Positions 36,167-46,184 of a stretch of DNA of 64,000 nt are shown here, in pieces. The notes beneath the pieces are model-generated. The model made no database searches and was not told the DNA's origin. It saw only the letters and a program-made list of their open reading frames with translations. Positions within the stretch are counted from its first letter, which is position 1. The number at the start of each line of letters is the position of its first letter. A program made the position numbers and the translations under genes. The stretch comes from Planctomycetota bacterium. Its GTDB lineage: Bacteria > Planctomycetota > Brocadiia > Brocadiales > Brocadiaceae. The stretch covers positions 1 to 64,000 of the forward strand of contig VGXV01000017.1 of assembly GCA_016873165.1 (NCBI GenBank). The letters are read 5' to 3'.

Positions 36167-37246
36167 ATGCAGCAAAAAATAAAGTCGCGCGACTTGAAAA
36201 TAGGGATGTATGTAATAATTCCCACATCGTGGATGGATCACCCTTTTTTTAGGCGTGAGTTTTTGATTAAAACACAGGAACACATTGAGAAAATAAAGTC
36301 ATGTGTCACTGAAGTGGTTATTGACACATCAAAAGGAGATGCAGCCGGCGAAGATATTGCCGGAGGAGAACAGAGAGATACAGACTCTCAATCAATCAGG
36401 AAAGGGGAAACCCCCGATGCTTCTGAAAAAGAAACGCCCGTTACGGAAGGCATTGATTCTATCAGTCACGGAGACGTCAATTTGCCTGTTCCGGAAAACT
36501 GGAATCCGGATAAATTTGTTTCTGAAGAATTACGGGATGCGATACATGACAAATCACTTTCACCACAGGAAAAGGCACACGCTGTGTATGACTTTTCACT
36601 GGAAATTATGCATAAACTGATTGACAATCCGACAATTAAAAATATAGAAACGGTGAAAGGTTATCTCTGCGAGGTAGTAGATGTAATTCTTTCTGAAAAT
36701 AAAACAGCCTCGCATCTTCTGAAGATAACTTCACATGATTTTTATACCTATACGCATTCGGTAAACGTTGGGATTTTATCGGTTATGCTTTCTAAAGTGC
36801 TGGTGAAAAATTATGATGAAAAACAGATGCGCGAATTGGGCGCGGGATTTTTTCTTCACGATCTTGGCAAAGTAAAGATAGACTCCGCCATAATTAACAA
36901 ACCGGGCAAATTGACAAAAGACGAAATGGGCATTATGCGCACGCATCCTTATCAGGGATACAAGTTATTGGAAGATGCAAATCAGTTGACCGAAGATTGC
37001 AAGATTATTGTAATGCAGCATCATGAGAGGGAAAACGGCGCCGGTTACCCACGGCGGCTTAAAGGAGATGAGATTCATTTATTTGGCCGCATCTGCTGCA
37101 TAGCGGACGTGTACGACGCATTGACTGCCCAACGGTCATACAAGACGGGGTTAACTCCTTTTGAAGCGCTCACGGTAATGAAAGAGAGTATGATCGATCA
37201 TTTTCATAAAGAAATATTTAAGGAATTTGTATTACTTTTAAAATAA
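36167..37246 (+). CDS. HD-GYP c-di-GMP phosphodiesterase
   Basis: 359 aa. N-terminal DUF3391-type region (SRDLKIGMYVIIPTSWMDHPFF), a variable acidic linker (~60-110), then HD-GYP: HDLGKVKIDSAIINKPGKL, THPYQGYKLLED, MQHHERENGAGYP, IADVYDALTAQRSYK. Expected to hydrolyse cyclic di-GMP. Fifteen nt after the amidase and 15 nt before the next gene, so one transcript. GYP is intact. Confidence 0.93.
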   Translation: MQQKIKSRDLKIGMYVIIPTSWMDHPFFRREFLIKTQEHIEKIKSCVTEVVIDTSKGDAAGEDIAGGEQRDTDSQSIRKGETPDASEKETPVTEGIDSISHGDVNLPVPENWNPDKFVSEELRDAIHDKSLSPQEKAHAVYDFSLEIMHKLIDNPTIKNIETVKGYLCEVVDVILSENKTASHLLKITSHDFYTYTHSVNVGILSVMLSKVLVKNYDEKQMRELGAGFFLHDLGKVKIDSAIINKPGKLTKDEMGIMRTHPYQGYKLLEDANQLTEDCKIIVMQHHERENGAGYPRRLKGDEIHLFGRICCIADVYDALTAQRSYKTGLTPFEALTVMKESMIDHFHKEIFKEFVLLLK

Positions 37247-37261
37247 TACAGGAGCATTAAA

Positions 37262-38656
37262 ATGAGAGAGTTCGATTTAATTGTCATAGGGAGCGGGCCT
37301 GCCGGCCAAAAGGCGGCCATACAAGGCGCAAAGCTTCACAAACGCGTTGCCGTTATTGAAAAAGAAAATGTGTTGGGAGGCGCGGGAGTTAATACCGGAA
37401 CGCTTCCAAGCAAAACGCTGAAGGATGCTATTTATCATATGCATGGCTACAGTCTCCGTTCTTTTTTGAATGTCAGCTGCACCCTGAAAAAAAATATTAC
37501 ATTTCAGGATCTGATGGCAAGAAAGAGTCAGGTTTCCTCAATCGATAGTGATGTATTTAAACAGCAGTTAGAGCGGAATAAGGTTGCAATAATTCATGGG
37601 GAGGCTTCGTTTGCCGGACCGCATACCGTGAAAGTCAAAATGCCTGACGGTGCGGAGGAATTATTCTCCGCATCCTTTATTGTGATAGCAGTGGGCTCGC
37701 GTCCCCGAAAGCCGAACGACATTCCTTTTAACAATCTCACTATTTGTGATTCGGACGCAATTCTTTCCACGAAAGTCATTCCCAATAGCATATTGGTGGT
37801 TGGCGGAGGGGTTATCGGAATGGAATATGCTTCTATGTTCAGTGTGTTTGGTTTAGAAGTAGTTCTTCTTGAACGCCGCAAAGAACTCTTTCGTTTTGTG
37901 GATACTGAAATTACCGGTAAACTCATCGATCATCTGAAAATAAATGGAGTTCGGTTTATCCTCGGTGAAGAGATTGCCGGAATATCGGTAAATAAATCCG
38001 ACAGGGTAGAAACAATACTTCAGAACGGAGAAACCGTTGCCACAGACTTGCTGCTTTACACGATGGGGAGAAGCGCACAAACTCAAGCGCTGAATTTGCA
38101 ATCGACGGGAATCGAAACGGATTCCACAGGCCAAATAAAGGTCAATGAATATTATCAGACAAATGTCAGCCATATTTATGCTGCCGGAGATGTTATCGGA
38201 TTTCCGGGTCTCGCGTCCACTTCAATGGAACAGGGGCGGCGTGCCGTATGTCATGCTTTTAAAGTTGCAATGCCGCAAATGCCAAAAATATGGCCATACG
38301 GTATATATACCATCCCTGAGATTTCACTTGTGGGAAAGACAGAGGAAGAATTGAAAGCGGAGTCGATTCCCTATGAAATAGGAAGATCATATTACAAAGA
38401 AATTGCCCGCGGACAAATTACCGGCGACACGAAAGGTTTTATGAAACTTCTCTTTCATCGTGATTCGCGAAAACTTTTAGGGGTGCATATCATCGGAGAC
38501 AGCGCTACGGAGTTAATTCATATCGGACAAAGCGTTATTGCCCATGACGGAACTATAGATTATTTTATCAATAACGTATTCAACTTTCCTACCCTTGCGG
38601 AATGTTATCGTACTGCTGCTCTTGACGGGTTGAACAGGCTGGGAGTTATTCAATAA
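37262..38656 (+). CDS. sthA: SthA-like pyridine nucleotide oxidoreductase
   Basis: 464 aa flavoprotein of the disulfide reductase fold: DLIVIGSGPAGQKAAIQGA (FAD), ILVVGGGVIGMEYASMFSVFG (NAD(P)), and HIYAAGDVIGFPGLAS. The usual redox CxxxxC is replaced by GVNTGTLPSKTL, as in soluble (energy-independent) transhydrogenase SthA, so it should move hydride between NADH and NADP+ rather than reduce disulfides. Last gene of the aconitase-amidase-HD-GYP unit. Confidence 0.75.
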   Translation: MREFDLIVIGSGPAGQKAAIQGAKLHKRVAVIEKENVLGGAGVNTGTLPSKTLKDAIYHMHGYSLRSFLNVSCTLKKNITFQDLMARKSQVSSIDSDVFKQQLERNKVAIIHGEASFAGPHTVKVKMPDGAEELFSASFIVIAVGSRPRKPNDIPFNNLTICDSDAILSTKVIPNSILVVGGGVIGMEYASMFSVFGLEVVLLERRKELFRFVDTEITGKLIDHLKINGVRFILGEEIAGISVNKSDRVETILQNGETVATDLLLYTMGRSAQTQALNLQSTGIETDSTGQIKVNEYYQTNVSHIYAAGDVIGFPGLASTSMEQGRRAVCHAFKVAMPQMPKIWPYGIYTIPEISLVGKTEEELKAESIPYEIGRSYYKEIARGQITGDTKGFMKLLFHRDSRKLLGVHIIGDSATELIHIGQSVIAHDGTIDYFINNVFNFPTLAECYRTAALDGLNRLGVIQ

Positions 38657-41153
38657 TACGGTTATTCATGAAATCAAACGATTCAGGAGATTTTAGGAAG
38701 ACCGATTGTTCTTTTAAAAAAAGTGAGAATTTTGCGGCAGGGATGGGCGGGCTGAATATAAAGCCCTGAACCTCGTTGCATCCGCAATTTTGTAAAAACC
38801 GTAAATGTTCTTTTGTTTCCACCCCTTCGGCAATTACCTTCAGGTCAAGCCTTCCTGCCATAGAGACAATTGCGTCAACCAAAGAGGCATCCTTTGGGTT
38901 TTTATCCATATCCCGGATAAATGATTGGTCAATTTTCAATTTTTGTATAGGAAATATTTTGAGTGAATTCAATGAAGAATAGCCGGTGCCAAAATCATCC
39001 ACAGAGAGAGTTATTCCCATTTCCCGCAACTCTTTTAATATAGAAACAGCAATCCTTACATCATTCATCACGGCGCTTTCCGTAATTTCCAGTTCCAAAC
39101 AAGAAGGGGGTAATTTGCTCTTTTCCAGGGCATTCCTTATTGCATGAATGAGATTCTTATCGTGAAATTGTTTCGGAGATAAATTTACCGCCACACTTAA
39201 TGAATATCCCGCATCAAGCCACGCTTTGGTTTGTTTGCATGCCTCATGCAAAACCCATTCTCCAATCGGCACAATAAGTCCGTTTTCTTCCGATACGGGA
39301 ATAAAGTCTGTCGGAGAAATTAATCCGCTGCCGGGACGCTCCCACCGTAAAAGGGCTTCCATACCGACAATTTTCAGACTGTCAGAAGATATTTTTGGCT
39401 GATAAAAAACGACAAACTCGCCGTTTTTTAACGCTTTGTGCATATTTTTCTCTATAGAAAGCCGTTTGACGGCGGTTTTGTACATAGCAGAGGTATACAA
39501 TTGATATCTGTTGCGCCCGTCTGTTTTTGCGCGATTCATTGCCAATTCGGCATTTTTAATTAATTCTTCAGGTTTTTCTCCGTCATCAGGGTATATAGCA
39601 ATGCCGATACTGGCAGTAATGTAGAGTTCATTTTCTTTTACGTTGAACGGAATTTGCAGTGATTCTAATATACGTTCCGCCATGGATATTGCCGTTTTTA
39701 CATTGGTTAAATCTTCTATTAAAAAAATAAATGAGTCGCCGCTGAAGCGTGTAAGAGTGTCTCCTTTGCGGAGATTGCCTGCAAAATGTTTTGCCACGTT
39801 CAGCAACAAGGTATCGCCTTCCGCATGGCCAAGGCTCTCATTAATATTCTTAAAATGGTCAAGGTCTAAGAAAAGAATCGCAAGGTTTTCTTTTGTTCTC
39901 TGTTTTTTTGCAATGGCCTGATTAATTCTATCCATAAATAATGACCGGTTTGGCAATCCGGTCAAAGCGTCGAAATTTTCCCGGTAATTTAATTTTTCTT
40001 CCGTTTGTTTGATAGTGGTAATGTCATGAAAAACTCCGATATATTTTGTGTCTTTGCAATTATTACCGGCAATGGCATTAATTGAGAGCCATTCCGGATA
40101 TGCTTCGCCGTTTTTCCGTCTGTTCCATATTTCACCCTCCCAGTGCCCCTTATTTTTTAATGTGTCCCACATTTTTTTGTAAAAAGAATCTTTATGGTGG
40201 TTGGAACGTAAAATTTTAGGCTTTTTCCCGATGACTTCTTCGGGACTGTAGCCCGTAATTTTGGTAAATGCCGGATTGATAAAATGAATTATAGAATCAG
40301 AGTTCGTAACCACAACCCCTTCAATTGCGCTTTGAAAAACCTGAGTTGCTATCTTGAGCTGATCTTCTTTTTTCCTAAGCTCCGTAATATCCTGCAAGGT
40401 TCCCATAAACAGAGAATGCTTGCCGGCATTGTTTTGTTGTCGTTCTATGTGGCTGTAAATAATACGCGTTTCATTGTTTGGCAGAACAATGCGAAATTCA
40501 TGGCGATATTGCTTGTTTAACCCGCGAAGGTTTTTGATTATGCCTCGCAGAGAAATCTTGTCGGCAGGGTGAATATGTGCAATAAAATTCTTAATGCTTG
40601 GCGGAAATGCCCTGTCAGAAAATCCGAATATTCGGTACATTTCATTGTTACATGAGAACTTGTTGGAGTCCATATCCCAGTCCCATATGCCGAGGCGCGC
40701 AATTTCCTGCGCACGGGAAAGAATATGCTGGTTCCGCCGCAGGGCATCTTCGATTGCTTTTTGAATTGATATGTCGTGCGCAATGCATAATAATTTTGTC
40801 GGTTTGTCATTATTGTCTTTCATAACCGACAGGGAGAGCAGCACAGGTATGAGGGTTCCGTTTTTGCTTTGAAGACAAGATTCAATCTTTTGTACCGGAC
40901 CGCTGTTTAACAAAGAATAGAACATAGTTTCTTCAAAAATCGGCTTATTGTCCTTTTCGCTGAGAATGAAGGAAAAACGCTGGCCTATGAGTTCATTTTC
41001 TGAATAATCAAGCATATTGCAACCGGCGGCGTTGATATCAATAATAATAGCATTGGTTATGTTGTCCCTGAAGGTTTCTTCCGTGACAGATACCACAACG
41101 AGCAACTCTGCCAGTGAATCAGTAATATTTTTAGAATAGTGATTTGGTAGCAT
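38646..41153 (-). CDS. PAS-GGDEF-EAL c-di-GMP phosphodiesterase
   Basis: 835 aa, no membrane helix. Three PAS/PAC units (~1-140, 140-265, 265-385) precede a GGDEF domain with degenerate signature (TRFSGDSFIFL instead of RxGGDEF) and an EAL domain that looks intact (VGMEALLRWERPGSG, SVDDFGTGYSSLNSL). Likely hydrolyses c-di-GMP under PAS control, the GGDEF half serving as regulator. Overlaps the convergent sthA-like gene by 11 nt. Confidence 0.9.
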   Translation of the reverse strand: MLPNHYSKNITDSLAELLVVVSVTEETFRDNITNAIIIDINAAGCNMLDYSENELIGQRFSFILSEKDNKPIFEETMFYSLLNSGPVQKIESCLQSKNGTLIPVLLSLSVMKDNNDKPTKLLCIAHDISIQKAIEDALRRNQHILSRAQEIARLGIWDWDMDSNKFSCNNEMYRIFGFSDRAFPPSIKNFIAHIHPADKISLRGIIKNLRGLNKQYRHEFRIVLPNNETRIIYSHIERQQNNAGKHSLFMGTLQDITELRKKEDQLKIATQVFQSAIEGVVVTNSDSIIHFINPAFTKITGYSPEEVIGKKPKILRSNHHKDSFYKKMWDTLKNKGHWEGEIWNRRKNGEAYPEWLSINAIAGNNCKDTKYIGVFHDITTIKQTEEKLNYRENFDALTGLPNRSLFMDRINQAIAKKQRTKENLAILFLDLDHFKNINESLGHAEGDTLLLNVAKHFAGNLRKGDTLTRFSGDSFIFLIEDLTNVKTAISMAERILESLQIPFNVKENELYITASIGIAIYPDDGEKPEELIKNAELAMNRAKTDGRNRYQLYTSAMYKTAVKRLSIEKNMHKALKNGEFVVFYQPKISSDSLKIVGMEALLRWERPGSGLISPTDFIPVSEENGLIVPIGEWVLHEACKQTKAWLDAGYSLSVAVNLSPKQFHDKNLIHAIRNALEKSKLPPSCLELEITESAVMNDVRIAVSILKELREMGITLSVDDFGTGYSSLNSLKIFPIQKLKIDQSFIRDMDKNPKDASLVDAIVSMAGRLDLKVIAEGVETKEHLRFLQNCGCNEVQGFIFSPPIPAAKFSLFLKEQSVFLKSPESFDFMNNRIIE

Positions 41154-41208
41154 GATTTATTATGTATGAAAACATATTCCGAGTGTCTTCGTATCCTGAA
41201 GGGATAAG

Positions 41209-41362
41209 CTTTGCAAAGCAATGTCGAAGTTGGGTTAAGCAACCCTGACAAAAGGGTGGATTAAGCGACAGCGAATCCACCTTTCCTGTGCATATTATTG
41301 GTGGATTCGGCGTAAAATACAATGCCTTAATCCACTTAACTTAATGACATTGCTTTGCAAAG
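41209..41362. repeat. MITE-like element C with 17-bp inverted ends
   Basis: CTTTGCAAAGCAATGTC (41209-41225) and its exact reverse complement (41346-41362) enclose GGGTGGATTAAGCGA...GTGGATTCGG...TTAATCCAC-type sequence also present at 44504. No target duplication is clear. Non-coding; fills the gap before glgP. Confidence 0.6.
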
Positions 41363-41446
41363 TATAACACATATTTATGGCAAATAATATTCCATAATAT
41401 TTAATGCTTAAGATGCCATAATATTCAGGATGAGGGGAAAATTGTT

Positions 41447-43936
41447 TTATTCCTGTTTTAATGTTATGGGAACCGGTTTCACATCCCATATTTCCTTTGC
41501 GTATTCCTGAATTGTCCTGTCGCTGGAAAACTTTCCCATGTTGGCGACATTAAGAATCGCTTTCTTTGTCCACTCGTACTGATTCTGATAAGTCTGTCCG
41601 GCTTGCTCCTGGCTGCGAATATAGGAGGCGTAGTCGGCAAAGAGCAGATACTGATCGTGATGCAGTAAGGAATCGGTGATAGGTTTGAACAAATCTTTAT
41701 TCGACGGGGAGAAGAATCCGCTGGCGATCATATTGATTACCTCTACAAGCTCCTGATTCTGCTGATAATAATCAAAAGGGTGGTATCCTCTTCGTTTCAG
41801 TTCTTCAACTTCTTGGGCTGTATGGCCGAAGATGAAAATATTTTCCGGTCCTACTTCGTTCCTGATTTCAACATTAGCGCCATCCAGTGTGCCGATTGTC
41901 AGCGCGCCGTTAAGGGCAAATTTCATGTTTCCGGTTCCTGATGCTTCGGTTCCCGCGGTGGAAATTTGTTCGGAAATATCTGTGGCGGGGATAATGAGTT
42001 CCGCCAGAGACACGCTGTAATTTGCCAGAAATACCACCTTGAGTTTGCCGGAGATACGGGAATCAGTGTTGATCATCTGGGCGATTGAATTGATAAGTTT
42101 AATAATCAATTTCGCCATATAATAACCGGGGGCTGCCTTGCCGCTGAATATGATTGTCCTGGGAACAACGCTGCCGGAAGGATTCTTTTTTATACGATTA
42201 TAAAGAGTGATTACATGCAATATGTTGAGCAATTGCCGCTTATATTCGTGGATACGCTTGATATGGCAGTCAAAAATTGAATTTACATCAATATCGGGCC
42301 CATGTGTTTGCTGAATGAATCTGGCAAGGCGCACCTTGTTTTCCCGCTTTACTTCCTGCCACTCCGCATGAAGACTTTCATCCCCGGACAGCGGGATAAG
42401 TTTTTTCAACTCATCCAGATTGCTGATCCAGCCGTCGCCGATATGTTTTGAAATCAGTTTGGCAAGGCTACGATTGCATTTTTTCAGCCATCGGCGCGGA
42501 ACAATGCCATTCGTTTTGTTGTTGAATTTGTCAGGAAAGAATTCGTAGAAATCTTTGAAAACATGAGATTTTAAAATTTCGGAGTGCAGCTCGGCAACGC
42601 CGTTTACCGAATGGCTGCCGACAATGGCAAGATGTGCCATGCGCAGTCTTTTTCCGTAGTCTTCTTCAATCAGCGACATGCGGCGCAATTTTTCGGCATC
42701 GCCCGGATACCTTCGCGCAACTTCTTCCAGAAAGCGATGATTTATTTCATAAATAATCTGCAAATGCCGCGGCAGCACATTTCTTAACATATTTATCGTC
42801 CACTTTTCCAGCGCTTCAGGCAGGATGGTATGATTGGTATAACCAAATGTTTTTACGGTAATCTCCCACGACTTTTCCCATGGCAAACCCTCGATATCCA
42901 AAAGAAGCCTCATTAATTCGGGAATTGCAATAGAGGGATGGGTGTCGTTTAATTGAATGGCTACTTTATCGGCAAAATGATCAAAGGTGGTATGTGTTTT
43001 TTTATAACGGCGGATTACATCCTGCAACGTCGCGGACACAAAGAAAAATTGCTGCTTTAATCGTAACTCCTGCCCCTCGTAAATATTGTCATTGGGATAA
43101 AGCACCTTTGAAATGGTTTCCGTTTTCTGTTTGTCTTCAACGGCCTTGATATAATCTCCCTGATTGAAATAGCTCAAATCAAATTCTCTCGTGGATTTTG
43201 CAGACCAAAGGCGCAAGTTATTAACGGTATTATTCTTGTATCCGGGAATGGGTGTGTCATACGCCATTGCCATAACATTTTGAGTATCCTTCCATTCGTT
43301 TTTCAGCATTCCGTTGGCGTCGTAGTATTGATTTACCCATCCGTGAAATTGGATGGTATAGAGATGTTCAGGTCGTTCAATTTCCCATGGATTGCCATGT
43401 CGCAACCAATTGTCGGGAGTTTCAATTTGATAACCATCGATAATTTTCTGTAAAAAAATTCCATATTCGTAACGAATGCCATACCCATACGCGGGAAGTT
43501 CCAGAGACGCCATGGAATCCAGAAAACAGGCTGCAAGTCTTCCGAGCCCGCCGTTGCCAAGTCCCGCATCCCATTCAAGTTCAACAAGTTCTTCCAGATC
43601 ATAACCGAGTTCATGCATAGCGCGATGGCACTCATCGAGAAAATCCAGATTGACAAGATTGTTGCCAAGCACCCTCCCGATGAGAAATTCGAGGGAAAGA
43701 TAATATACCCGCTTGACATCATTATTATAATACGTTTGCTGAGTGGCTATCCAGCGGTCAATTAAGTGGTCACGAACGGTATAAGCCAGGCTTGTATATA
43801 AATCCAGCCTGGTTGCAGTATATGCGTCCTTGGCCAAAGAACTCTCCAAATGGCGGGCAAATGACTTTTTTAATGACTCCGGGTCTGTTGATAAAAATTC
43901 ATTATAAAATGCAGATATAATACATTTTTGTTCCAT
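41447..43936 (-). CDS. glgP: glycogen phosphorylase
   Basis: 829 aa, normal length. [16 protein letters not shown] and [21 protein letters not shown] near the N-terminus, [19 protein letters not shown], and the PLP-lysine block [29 protein letters not shown]. Releases glucose-1-phosphate from glycogen; complements the GH57 branching enzyme at 7-8.5 kb. Confidence 0.96.
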   Translation of the reverse strand: MEQKCIISAFYNEFLSTDPESLKKSFARHLESSLAKDAYTATRLDLYTSLAYTVRDHLIDRWIATQQTYYNNDVKRVYYLSLEFLIGRVLGNNLVNLDFLDECHRAMHELGYDLEELVELEWDAGLGNGGLGRLAACFLDSMASLELPAYGYGIRYEYGIFLQKIIDGYQIETPDNWLRHGNPWEIERPEHLYTIQFHGWVNQYYDANGMLKNEWKDTQNVMAMAYDTPIPGYKNNTVNNLRLWSAKSTREFDLSYFNQGDYIKAVEDKQKTETISKVLYPNDNIYEGQELRLKQQFFFVSATLQDVIRRYKKTHTTFDHFADKVAIQLNDTHPSIAIPELMRLLLDIEGLPWEKSWEITVKTFGYTNHTILPEALEKWTINMLRNVLPRHLQIIYEINHRFLEEVARRYPGDAEKLRRMSLIEEDYGKRLRMAHLAIVGSHSVNGVAELHSEILKSHVFKDFYEFFPDKFNNKTNGIVPRRWLKKCNRSLAKLISKHIGDGWISNLDELKKLIPLSGDESLHAEWQEVKRENKVRLARFIQQTHGPDIDVNSIFDCHIKRIHEYKRQLLNILHVITLYNRIKKNPSGSVVPRTIIFSGKAAPGYYMAKLIIKLINSIAQMINTDSRISGKLKVVFLANYSVSLAELIIPATDISEQISTAGTEASGTGNMKFALNGALTIGTLDGANVEIRNEVGPENIFIFGHTAQEVEELKRRGYHPFDYYQQNQELVEVINMIASGFFSPSNKDLFKPITDSLLHHDQYLLFADYASYIRSQEQAGQTYQNQYEWTKKAILNVANMGKFSSDRTIQEYAKEIWDVKPVPITLKQE

Positions 43937-44045
43937 AATATTGACCCTCAGTTAAAGAGTGAAAGAAATTGAAGCGGAGATATTAAAGCATAAATGAATT
44001 TAAATACAAGATTATTTCATGGCATTACCTGTCATTGTGTCATAA

Positions 44046-44432
44046 TCACCTGACATCTGCTCCTCTTTTCAGCAGTAATTCCCTTAAAATCGACCTGTGG
44101 CACATCGTCTCATCTTTGCAATAACACCCGATAGAAAAATTCGTCTGATGGGAAAGCATGGCCAGCAAATCCAAATCCTTGCTTGCTTCGGAAGACTTCA
44201 TCTCGGCCAGAAACTTTCTTTTGAAGATATGCCAGTTTCTCTCGTCCTTTGCTGGCGATGACTCCTTTAGAAGTGCTTCACTGGGAGAAAGATTCGGAAA
44301 CCAGACGTCGTAGATATTCTTCGAAGCATACTCTTCCTTACGTACGCCTCTGGGAGGACGTCTCACCGTGCCTATTCGAAGCCCTTCACCCCCCTCCCTT
44401 GGGCGGCCCAATCTGACAATTCTGATACTCAC
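44046..44432 (-). CDS. DUF488 family protein
   Basis: 128 aa. VRLGRPREGGEGLRIGTVRRPPRGVRKEEYASKNIYDVWFPNLSPS opens the YeaO-type DUF488, and IGCYCKDETMCHRSIL near the end is its conserved Cys/His block. Function unknown. Lies at the edge of a repeat-rich 600-bp region. Confidence 0.85.
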   Translation of the reverse strand: MSIRIVRLGRPREGGEGLRIGTVRRPPRGVRKEEYASKNIYDVWFPNLSPSEALLKESSPAKDERNWHIFKRKFLAEMKSSEASKDLDLLAMLSHQTNFSIGCYCKDETMCHRSILRELLLKRGADVR

Positions 44433-44451
44433 TTTCCCTCCTTATAAACAA

Positions 44452-44499
44452 GACGGTATGTTGTGAGGATTATTAAATTTGCTGAGGATGAAAAGCAAG
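44452..44499 (+). repeat. 48-bp direct repeat, left copy
   Basis: GACGGTATGTTGTGAGGATT...GATGAAAAGCAAG; right copy 44638-44685 differs at three positions. The pair bracket 138 bp of family C and MITE-B-end sequence. One frame of each copy reads RYVVRIIKFAEDEKQ-like, so it may be a fragment of a lost gene. Confidence 0.6.
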
Positions 44500-44503
44500 C
44501 CTT

Positions 44504-44592
44504 GTAGGGTGGATTAAGCGGAGCGAATCCACCATTCATGCGATAATCGTTGGTGGATACGGCGCAAAAACCAGCGCCTTTATCCACCCTAC
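44504..44592. repeat. family C inverted repeat
   Basis: GTAGGGTGGATTAA...TTTATCCACCCTAC with an inner GAATCCACCATTC...GGTGGATAC pairing. Relative of 41209-41362; a half-copy (GGGTTAAGCGAAGTGAGCCC) sits near 45755. Confidence 0.6.
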
Positions 44593-44637
44593 CCACACCG
44601 ATCCCATAAACGGTTACAAAAAATCGGGAATGCACCC

Positions 44638-44685
44638 GACGGTATGTTGTGAGTATTGGTAAATTTGCTGAGGATGAAAAGCAAG
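44638..44685 (+). repeat. 48-bp direct repeat, right copy
   Basis: See left copy at 44452. Immediately preceded by a MITE-B-type end (GTTACAAAAAATCGGGAATG, 44613-44632). From here to 45037 no gene is convincing. Confidence 0.6.
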
Positions 44686-45037
44686 ATTTGGAGCAAACAT
44701 GTTTGCCGATGGAATTAATTGTTGTATTCATAATCAGGAAAACATCTTTACGTAGAGGGATTTCAGATCACATTGGGAACGCTTCCGATTTCAAAAGGTA
44801 TTTTGTTGTTACGCCCTCTTTCTCATTTTTGGGCGGAAAATAGTCATAAGGTTGGGTAGAATGGAATGAAACCCAACGCAGACTGTGTATTGAATGAAAT
44901 TCAAGAACTATTGCATTTCGTTCCTCTCTGCTCTCCATTAAACACGCAATCCAACGATTAGGCGTTTTCTATTTGTGATCCTTGTACCTTATTAGGGGAG
45001 AAACTTTTACCTATCACCCCTTCATAAAAAACTAACC

Positions 45038-45253
45038 CTATAGATTCTTCATAAACTCCTCAATATCAATCTCCGCATCTTTAAGAGCGCCTTTTAGGGT
45101 ATATCTATCAACTTCGTCATGAAAGGGAAAAACTATCTTCCTACCATCCGGGTGCTTCATTTTCACATGACTGCCTTTCCGATGGATTTCAATAAATCCC
45201 ATCCGTTTTAATGCTGCCAACACCTCTCGTCCTGATAATATCGGGAGTCTCAT
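45038..45253 (-). CDS. hicA: HicA-type mRNA interferase toxin
   Basis: 71 aa. LPILSGREVLAALKRMGF, then HRKGSHVKMKHPDGRKIVFPFHDEV with the catalytic His of GSHVKM, is the HicA double-stranded-RNA-binding-like fold. Degrades mRNA when free. Overlaps the HicB gene by 4 nt, typical of the module. Confidence 0.9.
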   Translation of the reverse strand: MRLPILSGREVLAALKRMGFIEIHRKGSHVKMKHPDGRKIVFPFHDEVDRYTLKGALKDAEIDIEEFMKNL

Positions 45254-45450
45254 ATTGCCACTTCATAAACTTTATGCTTACTGTCTTCTATTAACTTTTC
45301 ATCAGGTTCTAAATATAATTCGATTGCTTCCCGAATATTCTTTAATGCCTCTTCTTCTGTCCGTCCCTGACTCCAACAGCTTTTTAATGATGGACAATAT
45401 GCTACAAAGTAACCATCTTCTCCTTGCTCTAGTATAACTTTTATTTTCAT
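45250..45450 (-). CDS. hicB: HicB-type antitoxin
   Basis: 66 aa. KVILEQGEDGYFVAYCPSLKSCWSQGRTEEEALKNIREAIELYL is the degraded RNase H fold of HicB. The usual C-terminal DNA-binding domain is absent, so this is the short form. It precedes hicA and is translated first. An inverted repeat TATACA-N5-TGTATA lies about 108 nt upstream. Confidence 0.88.
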   Translation of the reverse strand: MKIKVILEQGEDGYFVAYCPSLKSCWSQGRTEEEALKNIREAIELYLEPDEKLIEDSKHKVYEVAI

Positions 45451-45557
45451 CTCTTTTACTCTCCTAGTTGAGTTTTTATTAACCTATCATATTTGTGGAT
45501 ACGTTTCTAATTATCTAAATCCGCCACGCATACGGTCAAATTCGTCTAACGAGTTAG

Positions 45558-45574
45558 TATACAATTTCTGTATA
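45558..45574. promoter_or_regulatory. inverted repeat upstream of hicBA
   Basis: TATACA-ATTTC-TGTATA on the plus strand. It could be an operator or simply AT-rich promoter DNA; the 45451-45790 stretch holds no gene. Confidence 0.3.
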
Positions 45575-45794
45575 TCATTCCTTTTTGTATATTATCAGGA
45601 ATAAAATCTGATAATTTATTCGAATTCCTGAAAAAGCCTTTCAAATACTGCTTGCAATACAATACTTGTAACAAAAGTTATAAAATTTGCAATATTTTTT
45701 CTTCCGGTCTGTTTGCCAGAGAGAAGAAAGAAAAATGAAGCTATTTCATATAAGGATGGGTTAAGCGAAGTGAGCCCAACGATATAGTTTTTGT

Positions 45795-45820
45795 GCTGTC
45801 AGGAGTTTCCTCCTGACAGC
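45795..45820 (-). terminator. strong hairpin after antitoxin relic
   Basis: GCTGTCAGGAG-TTTC-CTCCTGACAGC, 11-bp perfect stem, directly downstream of the pseudogene at 45824. The T-tract is weak, so terminator or REP function is open. Confidence 0.5.
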
Positions 45821-45823
45821 AAT

Positions 45824-46098
45824 CTAATTCAGTGACACATATTTTGCGTCTGATGAAAGTGACATGTGTGCCATAACATTGTGCAGCCCGCCAGAAACAA
45901 CATATTTGTGAAGAATGCCGGAGACCATGGTTTGATATGGAATACCTTTTTCAATGTCTCTTTTTTGAAGGGATACCATGTCACGGTCTGATATTCTGAT
46001 ATTAATGCGTTTGTCCTTTTTAAAAGTTTCTTCAGCTACTGTTTGAAGATGTTTTTACGCTTTGGAGTCGGCGCTGATTTAAGTTTTGGCGTATTTAT
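45824..46098 (-). pseudogene. decayed antitoxin-like gene
   Basis: Reads NTPKLKSAPTPKRKNIFK, then a frameshift, then TVAEETFKKDKRINIRISDRDMVSLQKRDIEKGIPYQTM...LHKYVVSGGL to a stop at 45824. The KRINIRISDRD...GIPYQT pattern is the ribbon-helix-helix style of CopG/BrnA-type antitoxins. One A missing near 46042 breaks the frame, and the expected start codon is ATA rather than ATG, although AGGAGAGG precedes it. No toxin gene is next to it. Confidence 0.7.
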
Positions 46099-46184
46099 TA
46101 TACCTCTCCTAAATATATCCTTGTTGCTTTTCTGCCCGGAATTATTGTTTTTAAGAATATTTCTTTTCCGGTAAAAAAATGCAT

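Noticed and set aside
37262-38656. Dihydrolipoamide dehydrogenase or mercuric reductase
   Set aside because: The redox-active CxxxxC is replaced by GVNTGT, so disulfide chemistry is unlikely.
44429-44731. 100-aa minus-strand frame with internal FSSSANLxILTTYR repeat
   Set aside because: The repeat is the 48-bp direct duplication read backwards; the frame passes through repeat DNA.
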